From contig JAXGNG010000002.1 in assembly GCA_040768125.1 (NCBI GenBank), forward strand, positions 434,001 to 498,000: 64,000 nt of DNA, in the 5' to 3' direction. Both the position numbers and the translations under genes were made by a program. Positions 9,268 to 16,906 of this stretch are shown one piece after another. This DNA comes from RBG-16-49-21 sp040768125 (GTDB lineage Bacteria > Spirochaetota > UBA4802 > UBA5550). How positions within the stretch are numbered: the stretch's first letter is position 1; each line of letters begins with the position of its first letter. The notes under the pieces were generated by a model. The model had not been told where the DNA came from, did no database searches, and saw only the letters and a program-made list of their open reading frames with translations.

Positions 9268-10079
9268 TTCCCTACGCGCCACGGAGCGGTTACGCTAACA
9301 TGGCGATCGATGAATTCATGATTGCATGGCGGCGCCGCACGGGGCGCAGCGTCGCGCGCGTGTACGGATGGGATCCACCGGCGATAACCCTGGGGAGGTA
9401 CCAGGACGAGGGGTGCGTCAACCGGGCCGCCTGCCGCAGTGCCGGAATCGACGTGGTGCGGCGGATAACGGGCGGGGGCGCCATATTCCACGACCGAGAG
9501 CTCACCTACGCCGTGGCCTGCGGGGAAACCGTCATGACGCGGAACGGCCTTTCCGTGCCTGATTCCTTCCGGTTCATCAACGGGGCGATGATATCTTTTT
9601 ATTCAGCCTTCGGGCTTGCCGCGGAATATTCCGGTGTTAATAACGGTGGTCGCCCTTCATCGCGGCGCGTGCCCTTCTGCTTCGCGGGAAGGGAGCGGTA
9701 TGACCTCATGATCGGGGGGAAAAAAATCGGCGGCAATGCCCAGCGAAGGGCCGGAAACACCATATTCCAGCACGGCTCGATCCCCCTTGATGTTGACAGG
9801 GGGAAGGTCCGGGCCTGCTTTGCCGGGGACGCGGCCACGGGCGAGTATGTTACACTCGGCGAAGCGCTTGGCAGGGAAGTCGATATTCACGAGGCTTCGG
9901 AGCGCCTCATCGAATCCTTCGAGAGAACACTCGGGGTACGGTTCGCACCGGAAGAACTAGACCGCGAAGAGCTTGATGAGATTGATGCCATCATGGAAAG
10001 AAGATACATGAGCGAACGATGGACTGTCAATGGCGACGGGGAGGGCGAGGTTGTCAGCAAGACCGTACTGGCTCGATAA
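9249..10079 (+). CDS. lipM: octanoyl-[ACP]:protein N-octanoyltransferase, LipM type
   Basis: Member of the biotin/lipoate ligase fold. Motifs are RRITGGGAIFHDRELTYAV (residues 71-89) and GGKKIGGNAQRR (157-168), with K158/K159 near the substrate carbonyl. VPFCFAGRERYD places a cysteine (C144) where Bacillus LipM has its acyl-thioester cysteine (family ACFDxxSWYEL), which favours an octanoyltransferase over an ATP-dependent lipoate ligase LplA. The adjacent lipA supports this: LipM puts octanoate on GcvH and LipA inserts the sulfurs. 276 aa, normal for LipM. It overlaps gcvPB by 19 bp and lipA by 50 bp. LplA remains possible but is less likely. Confidence 0.72.
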   Translation: MSQGRLIPYAPRSGYANMAIDEFMIAWRRRTGRSVARVYGWDPPAITLGRYQDEGCVNRAACRSAGIDVVRRITGGGAIFHDRELTYAVACGETVMTRNGLSVPDSFRFINGAMISFYSAFGLAAEYSGVNNGGRPSSRRVPFCFAGRERYDLMIGGKKIGGNAQRRAGNTIFQHGSIPLDVDRGKVRACFAGDAATGEYVTLGEALGREVDIHEASERLIESFERTLGVRFAPEELDREELDEIDAIMERRYMSERWTVNGDGEGEVVSKTVLAR

Positions 10080-10926
10080 AAAAATGGACTTTCGCGCGAT
10101 GCACGCCACCGAAGGCGCCCTTGCCGGCCTTTCACTTCACACGGTATGCCACCAGGCGCGCTGTCCCAATATCTCCGAATGCTTTTCCCGGGGAACCGCG
10201 ACCTTCATGATCATGGGTGATATCTGCACCAGGGGATGCGCGTTTTGCGGCGTGTCAAAGGGCGTCCCACTGCCACTCGACCAGGATGAGCCGGCACGCG
10301 TTGCCCTGGCCGTGGGAAGGCTCGGATTGCGTCACGCGGTGATCACGTCGGTCACCCGGGACGACCTGGATGACGGCGGGGCCGCGGTTTTCGTCCAGGT
10401 GATCCGTGCGTTGAAGCGGGTCGAACCATCTCCCGCCATCGAGGTGCTTGTGCCCGATTTCGGGGGTGATGCCGCTTCCATTGAAGCCGTCATCAACGCG
10501 GGGCCGGATATTTTCGGGCATAACGTCGAAACGGTGCCCTCTCTTTACGGGGCGAGAAAGGGCGGCGATTACCGGCGGAGCCTTCGCGTCCTTTCCCATG
10601 TGAAGGAGCGAGCCCCCGCAATGCGCACGAAGTCGGCCCTGATGCTCGGCCTGGGGGAGAAAGAAGGGGAGGTTCTGGACGTTCTCGGGGACCTGCGGCG
10701 GGCCGGATGCGACTACGTGAGCCTGGGCCAGTACCTCCAGCCGGCAAGGAAAAACATCCCCGTGACGGAGTATATCACGCCGGGTGCCTTCGCGCGATAC
10801 CGGGGGAAGGCTCTTGAAATGGGATTTCTTCATGTGGAGAGCGGTCCCTACGTGAGAAGTTCCTACATGGCTGAGGCGTATCTGTCGCGCGGAGACAGCG
10901 AGGCCCCCTGGACAGCGGAGGGATGA
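10030..10926 (+). CDS. lipA: lipoyl synthase LipA
   Basis: Radical SAM enzyme that inserts two sulfur atoms into protein-bound octanoate. The auxiliary cluster motif CxxxxCxxxxxC is CHQARCPNISEC, and the radical SAM motif CxxxCxxC is CTRGCAFC. The end has the conserved GPYVRSSYMAEA motif containing the RSSY serine ligand. The start at 10030 is preferred because LSARPYWLDKK matches the conserved KPxWLK entry of LipA and lies upstream of the alternative ATG at 10084. That makes a 50-bp overlap with lipM, longer than usual. 298 aa, normal. lpdA starts 3 bp after the stop. Confidence 0.94.
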   Translation: MATGRARLSARPYWLDKKMDFRAMHATEGALAGLSLHTVCHQARCPNISECFSRGTATFMIMGDICTRGCAFCGVSKGVPLPLDQDEPARVALAVGRLGLRHAVITSVTRDDLDDGGAAVFVQVIRALKRVEPSPAIEVLVPDFGGDAASIEAVINAGPDIFGHNVETVPSLYGARKGGDYRRSLRVLSHVKERAPAMRTKSALMLGLGEKEGEVLDVLGDLRRAGCDYVSLGQYLQPARKNIPVTEYITPGAFARYRGKALEMGFLHVESGPYVRSSYMAEAYLSRGDSEAPWTAEG

Positions 10927-10929
10927 ACA

Positions 10930-12228
10930 ATGGGCGAGTATGACCTGGTTATAATCGGATCGGGTCCCGCCGGTCACGGCGCGGCCTTCGAGGCGGTGAA
11001 GCATGGCATGAAGACCGCCATCGTGGAGCGGGAACCGTCACGCCTCGGGGGGGTCTGCCTCGGCGAAGGGTGCATCCCCCTCAAGGGACTGCTCTACCAT
11101 TCACATTTCTCCAGGGACTACGCCGGGATGCGCGACCTGGTGATGAAACGGGTCGGGTCCCTGCGCGAAGGACTGAGATCGCGTCTCAAGGGACACGGCG
11201 TGGAGGTCATCCCGGGGGAGGGGCGCTTCATGTCGAAGGGGGAACTCTCCGTCGGCGGGCGCATTATCCGCGCATCCTTCTACCTCGTCGCCGCGGGCTC
11301 CCTTCCCAGGAGGCTTTTTCACCAGCCCAACGTGCTCTCCTCCGATGGGATATTCAACATGGATGGGACACCGGACCGGGCCCTCATCATCGGCGGCGGC
11401 GTCGTGGGCTGCGAGTACGCGTCATTGCTGTCGGCATTGGGAAGCGCCGTGGATATCGTCGAAGCCATGGAATCACCCCTCTACGGGGAGGACGAGGAGG
11501 CGGTGCGCGCCATGGTGCGTGAGTTCAAAAAGAAAAAGATCGGCGTGTACGGAAGTTGCGTCGTACAAGAAATAACTCCGGGGAATGAAGTGGTCTTCGG
11601 CTCCGGCGACGGTGAGCGGAGAGATCGATACGATGTCATCTTTGAGGCGACGGGCCGGAGGCCGGCCACGGCCGATCTGGGCCTCGATGCCGCCGAGGTC
11701 GGTCTTTCGGAAAAGGGATTCATAAACGTGGATGATGCAATGAGGACATCGAACCGCGCTGTTTACGCCGCCGGTGATTGCATCGATACTCCCATGCTGG
11801 CCTACGCGGCCGCAAGGGAGGGGGAGACCGCCGTTCGGCACATGGCGGGGGTTGGCGCGCCTCCCATCAATTACGTCACAATGCCGCGGCTCGTTTTTTC
11901 CATGCCCCAGGTGGGAAGCGTGGGCGTTACCGAGAAAGAGGCAGCGAGGGAAGGTCGTGAGTTCCGGGTGTACCGATATTTTTTCAAGGCCCTCGGCAAG
12001 GCCGTCGTGGAGGGACGGGACGCGGGATTCATCAAGCTCATGGAGGATCTCCCCACGGGGAGACTCATCGGCGCCGCAGTAGTGGGAGAGGAGATCGGAG
12101 ATATCGTGAACCAGCTGTCCCTCATGGCTACGTCGGGTATCCGAGCGCAACAGGTCCTCGAGGGAATGTACGTGCATCCCTCGTATTCCGAGATCATCGC
12201 CGAGGCCCTCCTCCACGGTAGGCAATAG
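10930..12228 (+). CDS. lpdA: dihydrolipoyl dehydrogenase (glycine cleavage L protein)
   Basis: FAD flavoprotein that reoxidises dihydrolipoyl-GcvH with NAD+. It has an N-terminal FAD site (IIGSGPAGHGAAFEAVKHG), a redox disulfide CxxxxC in GGVCLGEGCIPLK, an NAD-binding site (IIGGGVVGCEYASLLSALG), a second FAD motif (NRAVYAAGDC) and the C-terminal interface motif HPSYSEI, with the His-Glu pair needed for catalysis. The 432 aa are slightly shorter than the usual 460-475. Position at the end of the gcv-lip cluster suggests a dedicated L protein rather than one shared with pyruvate dehydrogenase. Mercuric or other disulfide reductases are less likely by context. Confidence 0.88.
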   Translation: MGEYDLVIIGSGPAGHGAAFEAVKHGMKTAIVEREPSRLGGVCLGEGCIPLKGLLYHSHFSRDYAGMRDLVMKRVGSLREGLRSRLKGHGVEVIPGEGRFMSKGELSVGGRIIRASFYLVAAGSLPRRLFHQPNVLSSDGIFNMDGTPDRALIIGGGVVGCEYASLLSALGSAVDIVEAMESPLYGEDEEAVRAMVREFKKKKIGVYGSCVVQEITPGNEVVFGSGDGERRDRYDVIFEATGRRPATADLGLDAAEVGLSEKGFINVDDAMRTSNRAVYAAGDCIDTPMLAYAAAREGETAVRHMAGVGAPPINYVTMPRLVFSMPQVGSVGVTEKEAAREGREFRVYRYFFKALGKAVVEGRDAGFIKLMEDLPTGRLIGAAVVGEEIGDIVNQLSLMATSGIRAQQVLEGMYVHPSYSEIIAEALLHGRQ

Positions 12229-12252
12229 GCTGCTGATCGATAATCACCCGGG

Positions 12253-12285
12253 GGAGCAATGACCCGCAGGAGCAATGGACGATGA
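12253..12285 (+). repeat. duplicated ribosome-binding region with an 8-codon upstream reading frame
   Basis: GGAGCAATG occurs twice, at 12253-12261 and 12269-12277, 16 bp apart. The first ATG (12259) opens a frame MTRRSNGR whose TGA (12283-12285) overlaps the ATG of the oxidoreductase gene as ATGA. The repeat is visible; any regulatory role is inference. Confidence 0.45.
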
Positions 12286-14153
12286 ACAAGGGTTTTTATA
12301 ACAGGATATTGATCGTGGATCTCGGGACGGGGAAAAGCGAGATATTCAGCCCCGGGGAGGAATTTTACCGGAGCTACCTGGGGGGTGGCGGCATAGGGGC
12401 GTGGTTCCTCTTGCAGGAGACCGGGCCGGATACCGATCCGCTCTCACCGGAAAACCTGCTCGTCATCGCCCCCGGAGTCGCCACGGGGGCGGCGGTGTCG
12501 GGTGTGAGCCGCTGCGCGGTGACCTCACTTTCGCCGCTGACGAACATGGCGGTGGACAGCCAGGCGGGAGGGAACCTCGGTCCCATGATCAAGCGCGCGG
12601 GATACGACGCAATCGTGATCAGGGGCCGTGCGCCGGGGCTTTCCTTCCTCCTGGTTGACGAAGCGGGGGCTTCGGTGAGGGACGCCGAAGCCCACGCGGG
12701 GAAGGGCGTCATCGAGGTGCACCGGGCCATCGTCTCTGAACAGGGAGAGAAGGGGACCAGTGTGATGCAGTGCGGCCCCGCGGGAGAGCGGCTGGTGCGA
12801 TTCGCGAATATCATGGCGGACACCTGCGACGCCTTCGGACGGGGCGGCATGGGTGCCGTCATGGGAAGCAAGAACCTTCGCGCCGTAGTCGTGAAGGGCT
12901 CGGGAGAGCCCGCGTTCGCGGACCCCGGGGGGATGAAGTCCCTGGCGAAGTCAGGGGCGTCCCGACTTTCCGGATCGGGATTCCCCGAGACGCTGAAAAA
13001 ATTCGGCACTCCGGGCGTGGTGAAATTCCAGGCTGAGGCCGGAAACTTCGCCACGCATAATTATTCCCGCGGCTGGCATCCTGACTACATGAAACTTCAC
13101 GGCGAGACCTATGAGCCTTCAATGGGTGCCGGCAGCGCCACCTGCTTTGCCTGCGTGGTGGGGTGCCGCAAGCGGGTGAAGATCGGCGGGCCCTACTCTG
13201 TCAGCGACGGCCTCGGGGGGCCCGAATTCGAGACCCTGGGGATGCTGGGGGCGAACCTCGACATCACCGATCCCGCCGCCGTTGCAGCGGCAAACGAGCT
13301 GTGCAACAACATGGGCATCGACACCATTACCATGGGATCAATAGCGGGATACGTGTTCGAATGTCTCGAGGAGGGGATGATAACCCCCGAACAGGCCGGG
13401 GGATTCGCCCGGGGCTTCGGCAATCCCGATGCCCTCCTGGGACTCGTCCGCGCCACGGCTGCCCGTGAGGGTATCGGCGATATATGCGCAGACGGTTTCG
13501 CGGCGCTCGTCAGCTACTTCGGGGAGCGCACGCGGCCCTTTGCCGTACACGTGAAGGGCGCGGGTTTGCCCGTGCACATGCCCCAGGTGAAACCGAGCCT
13601 TTCCCTCATGTACGCCGTGTGTCCCATAGGACCCGACCACATGTCATCGGAGCATGACTGGCTCCTTGCCAGCGGCTCCGAGGTTGCGCGCGGCCTTGCC
13701 ATTACCGGCCAGGAGGACAATCCCTCGACGAGCCTCAACAAGGTCCGGATGACCGCCTATTCGCAGATGTTCTACAGCCTTCTCGATTCACTGTCCCTCT
13801 GCATGTTCGTGTGGGGGCCCGGGAGCCTCTATCCCTACAGGGAACTGGAGGACCTTGTCTCCTTCGCGACGGGATGGGAGGTCACCCTGTGGGAGCTCAT
13901 GAAGGCGGGGGAACGGAGGATCAACATGTTCCGTCTCATCAACGCCAGGCGGGGTTTCGGAAAGGAGCATGACGGTCTTCCCGATAGGCTTTTTTCGCCC
14001 CTTCCCGACGGGCCGAGCGCCGGGAGGCACGTGGGCGAGGAGGACTTCGATCGCATGAAGGAGGAATACTATTCCATCATGGGATGGGAAAGGGAAACGG
14101 GGAATCCTGGCGCGGGAAAACTCCGCGAGCTGGGCCTCGACTGGGCGCTCTGA
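12282..14153 (+). CDS. aldehyde:ferredoxin oxidoreductase family protein (tungsten-type)
   Basis: Tungsto-bispyranopterin enzyme family that oxidises aldehydes to acids with ferredoxin, or runs in reverse. It starts with FYNRILIVDLGTGKSE and has the N-terminal pterin-binding domain with GRGGMGAVMGSKNLRAV. The [4Fe-4S] ligands are C288-x2-C291-x3-C295 (CFACVVGC), with a fourth candidate cysteine late in the protein in LSLCMFVWG. 623 aa, normal for the family. The natural substrate cannot be told from sequence. It begins 53 bp after lpdA, behind a duplicated RBS-like repeat, and may or may not be co-transcribed with gcv. A transporter and an alcohol dehydrogenase follow, suggesting small-aldehyde metabolism. 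Confidence 0.9.
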   Translation: MNKGFYNRILIVDLGTGKSEIFSPGEEFYRSYLGGGGIGAWFLLQETGPDTDPLSPENLLVIAPGVATGAAVSGVSRCAVTSLSPLTNMAVDSQAGGNLGPMIKRAGYDAIVIRGRAPGLSFLLVDEAGASVRDAEAHAGKGVIEVHRAIVSEQGEKGTSVMQCGPAGERLVRFANIMADTCDAFGRGGMGAVMGSKNLRAVVVKGSGEPAFADPGGMKSLAKSGASRLSGSGFPETLKKFGTPGVVKFQAEAGNFATHNYSRGWHPDYMKLHGETYEPSMGAGSATCFACVVGCRKRVKIGGPYSVSDGLGGPEFETLGMLGANLDITDPAAVAAANELCNNMGIDTITMGSIAGYVFECLEEGMITPEQAGGFARGFGNPDALLGLVRATAAREGIGDICADGFAALVSYFGERTRPFAVHVKGAGLPVHMPQVKPSLSLMYAVCPIGPDHMSSEHDWLLASGSEVARGLAITGQEDNPSTSLNKVRMTAYSQMFYSLLDSLSLCMFVWGPGSLYPYRELEDLVSFATGWEVTLWELMKAGERRINMFRLINARRGFGKEHDGLPDRLFSPLPDGPSAGRHVGEEDFDRMKEEYYSIMGWERETGNPGAGKLRELGLDWAL

Positions 14154-14214
14154 GCTTTTCCGCGGACAGTGCTGAAGAAAAATTGAATCGGGGATATCTC
14201 CCGGGGTCGGGATA

Positions 14215-15495
14215 ATGACGTCAACGGATGGGGAAGCATCAACATACCGTCCATGGCAGGTGAAGATTCTTGTCGCGACTTGGCTTGCCTACGCGGGATA
14301 CTATTTCTGCCGAAAGCCCTTTTACGTGGCGAAGGTAGGGATCGCGGGCGCCTTGGACCTCACGTCGATCGACCTGGCGCATCTCGGTACCGCCTACCTT
14401 GCCGCCTACATGGTGGGCCAGTTCTCGAGCGCATTTTTCGGGCGCATCCTGGGCCCGCGTCTTCTCCTCCTGGCGGGGATCATGCTGTCCATCCTCAGTA
14501 CCGCTCTCTTCGGAGCCTCAAACGGATTCTGGACCCTCATGCTTCTGATTTCCATGAACGGCCTTGCCCAGGGCACGGGATGGCCGGGATGCATCGGAAG
14601 TCTCGCGAGCTGGTTCAGGCGCGACCGCCGGGGGACCGTTCTCGGTTTCTGGTCGACCTGCTACCAGTTCGGATCCCTGGCGGCGACGCTTTTCGCGTCG
14701 TTTCTCCTCGGAATGGCCGGATGGCGCTGGTCGTTTTTCGGCGGATCCATCGTGCTACTCGCCATCTGGGGAATCGTCCTCTGGCTCCACCCCAACCGCC
14801 CCGAGGACGCGGGACTTGCGCCGCTGGAGGGCGAGGAGGATGCCGGGAGCGAGGCGGGTGGCTCCGCTCCTGGACGACCCGGGCTTGGCTGGGACCGAGA
14901 CGTGATCATCACCATCCTGATAATGGGGATGGTCTATTTCTGCATCAAGTTTCTCCGTTACGCCCTCTGGAGCTGGCTCCCCTGGTTCCTGAATAAAAAC
15001 TACGGCATGACCGAGGCGGGAGCCGGGTATCTCTCCACGATCTTCGATGTCTGCGGATTCGCCGGTGTCATCGCCGGTGGATTCATATCGGACAGGGTTT
15101 TCAGGGGCCGGAGGGCACTCCTTTCGTTCATTATGCTTTCAATGATGACCCTGTCGTTTCTTGCGATGTACGGCATGGGTTCCGGGAATCTCCTCGCCTT
15201 TGCCGCGACGATAGGGCTCGCGGGGTTCATGCTCTTCGGCCCCGACTCCCTCCTTTCCGGCGTGGGCGCCATTGACGTCGGGTCGCGTTCCGGCGCCCTT
15301 ACCGCCGCGGGAATCATTAACGGCATGGGCTCCATAGGTCCCATCTTCCAGGAACAGATAGTGGGATGGATGTCAAACAGGTATCATGACGCAATTGATC
15401 CCGTGGTCTTCATGCTTCTTGTCATGGCAGCGGTAAGCGCGTTCCTTACATTCCTGCTCTACCTGAGGTCGCGGGGAGGGAAGTCGAATCTCTGA
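14215..15495 (+). CDS. MFS transporter, organophosphate:Pi antiporter (OPA/GlpT-UhpT) type
   Basis: 426-aa polytopic membrane protein with about 12 hydrophobic segments split by a charged loop (about residues 195-225, acidic GEEDAGSEAGG). The N-terminus has AYAGYYFCRKPFYVAK, close to the OPA-family signature around TM1, and NGLAQGTGWPGCIGSLASWF in TM4 matches the GlpT/UhpT family. Members exchange glycerol-3-phosphate, hexose phosphates or phosphoglycerates for phosphate; the substrate here is not predictable. 61 bp after the AOR gene on the same strand. Confidence 0.82.
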   Translation: MTSTDGEASTYRPWQVKILVATWLAYAGYYFCRKPFYVAKVGIAGALDLTSIDLAHLGTAYLAAYMVGQFSSAFFGRILGPRLLLLAGIMLSILSTALFGASNGFWTLMLLISMNGLAQGTGWPGCIGSLASWFRRDRRGTVLGFWSTCYQFGSLAATLFASFLLGMAGWRWSFFGGSIVLLAIWGIVLWLHPNRPEDAGLAPLEGEEDAGSEAGGSAPGRPGLGWDRDVIITILIMGMVYFCIKFLRYALWSWLPWFLNKNYGMTEAGAGYLSTIFDVCGFAGVIAGGFISDRVFRGRRALLSFIMLSMMTLSFLAMYGMGSGNLLAFAATIGLAGFMLFGPDSLLSGVGAIDVGSRSGALTAAGIINGMGSIGPIFQEQIVGWMSNRYHDAIDPVVFMLLVMAAVSAFLTFLLYLRSRGGKSNL

Positions 15496-15701
15496 GGCTG
15501 GCATCTGCGTAATGTTGCTGAATGGCCGTCGCCAGGAATGTTTGCGGAAGTGGGAGAAAACACCAGGGGGAAGATTGATTTGTCTTGACAGGAATATTCA
15601 TGGCGATTATATAATTGAGCCTCAAGAGGGCGCACCGGGTTCTTCCGGACACTGTCCGGGGTATGGCGCGGCCCCAGATCACGCTCAAGAGAGTAGTGTG
15701 T

Positions 15702-16865
15702 ATGCTCCAGTACAACTTCCCAACCGTAATACTGCTCGGCCAGGGCGCCCTGGATGAATTCGCCAATCGACTCAAGGAACGTGGCCACCGGAAGGCCCTG
15801 GTCGTCACGGACGCGACGCTCGTTGAAATCGGCATCGTGGAAAGGCTGACCGCGCTGCTTCAAAAAGCGGGGATCGCCTTCGATGTTTTCACCGATACGC
15901 ACCCGAATCCGATAGAGGAGGACGTGGAGAAGGGGGTCGTGGCCTACCGGAAGGGGGAGTGCGACTGCATTATCGGTATCGGCGGCGGAAGCCCCATAGA
16001 CGTCGCCAAGGTGATCAAGATCATGGTGGCCAATCCTCCACCCCTGGCGCAATACGACGATTGCCTGGGAGGCGACAGCCGTATCACGAAGCCGATGCCG
16101 CCGCTGTACGCGGTGTCCACCACCTCCGGCACGGGCAGCGAGGCGGGTCGTTCCGGAGTAATAATAATGCGTGAAACGGGGAAAAAAACGATCTTTTTCC
16201 ATCCCGACCTGATGCCCGCCATCGCGGTACTCGAGCCGGGGCTGACGGCGGGTCTCCCCTCGCTCCTTACTGCGGCGACGGGAATCGACGCCTTCATTCA
16301 CTGCCTCGAGGCGTATTTTTCGAACATGTTCCATCCCATGGCGGACGGGATCGCGCTTCAGGGCATGGAACTCATCGTGCGCTGGCTGCCGGTCGCCTGC
16401 ACCACCGGGTCCGATCTCGAGGCCCGGGAAAAGATGCAGATCGCGGCCACCATGGGGGCCGTGGCATTCCAGAAGGGACTCGGCATGATACACTCCATGG
16501 CGCATCCACTGTCGAGCCGCCACGGGCTCCACCATGGCCTGGCGAATGCCCTGGTGGCCCCGGAATCGGTGCTGTTCCTGGAACAGGCCGCACTGAGTTA
16601 CGAACAGATCGCGAAGATACAGAAGGTGAGGGGAATTTTTGAATTGAACGGTTTCGCCAGGGGCAGTCTCTCGGAAAGCTGCCGTGATTTTTTCGAGGAA
16701 ACGGGCATAGAGTTGGGGCTTACGCGCCATGGCGTAAAGAAGGGGGATCTCGAGGCCTTGGCCGACGACGCCCATGCCGATCCCTGCCACTCCGGGAACA
16801 TGATAACCGTAAGTCGGGCTGACCTGCTGAAGGTGCTCGAGGCCTCCCTCGAGCCCCGGAAGTAA
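15702..16865 (+). CDS. iron-containing alcohol dehydrogenase (group III)
   Basis: NAD(P)-dependent Fe-ADH family enzyme that interconverts alcohols with aldehydes or ketones. Nucleotide-binding motif is GIGGGSPIDVAK. Iron ligands are the Asp and His of TGIDAFIHCLEAY plus the His residues of MIHSMAHPLSSRHGLHHG, all present. The start at MLQYNFPTVILLGQGA fits family N-termini; an upstream start at 15615 would add 29 unrelated residues. 387 aa, normal. Nearby AOR could handle the aldehyde product, but substrate is not decided by sequence. Confidence 0.92.
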   Translation: MLQYNFPTVILLGQGALDEFANRLKERGHRKALVVTDATLVEIGIVERLTALLQKAGIAFDVFTDTHPNPIEEDVEKGVVAYRKGECDCIIGIGGGSPIDVAKVIKIMVANPPPLAQYDDCLGGDSRITKPMPPLYAVSTTSGTGSEAGRSGVIIMRETGKKTIFFHPDLMPAIAVLEPGLTAGLPSLLTAATGIDAFIHCLEAYFSNMFHPMADGIALQGMELIVRWLPVACTTGSDLEAREKMQIAATMGAVAFQKGLGMIHSMAHPLSSRHGLHHGLANALVAPESVLFLEQAALSYEQIAKIQKVRGIFELNGFARGSLSESCRDFFEETGIELGLTRHGVKKGDLEALADDAHADPCHSGNMITVSRADLLKVLEASLEPRK

Positions 16866-16906
16866 ACGAAGCACCAGGGGTGGCGATGTTGCGCCCATGT
16901 CGGGGC

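Noticed and set aside
15459..16898. Minus-strand open frame of 479 codons opposite the iron alcohol dehydrogenase
   Set aside because: The plus strand has all Fe-ADH motifs; the minus frame shows no protein-like signature.
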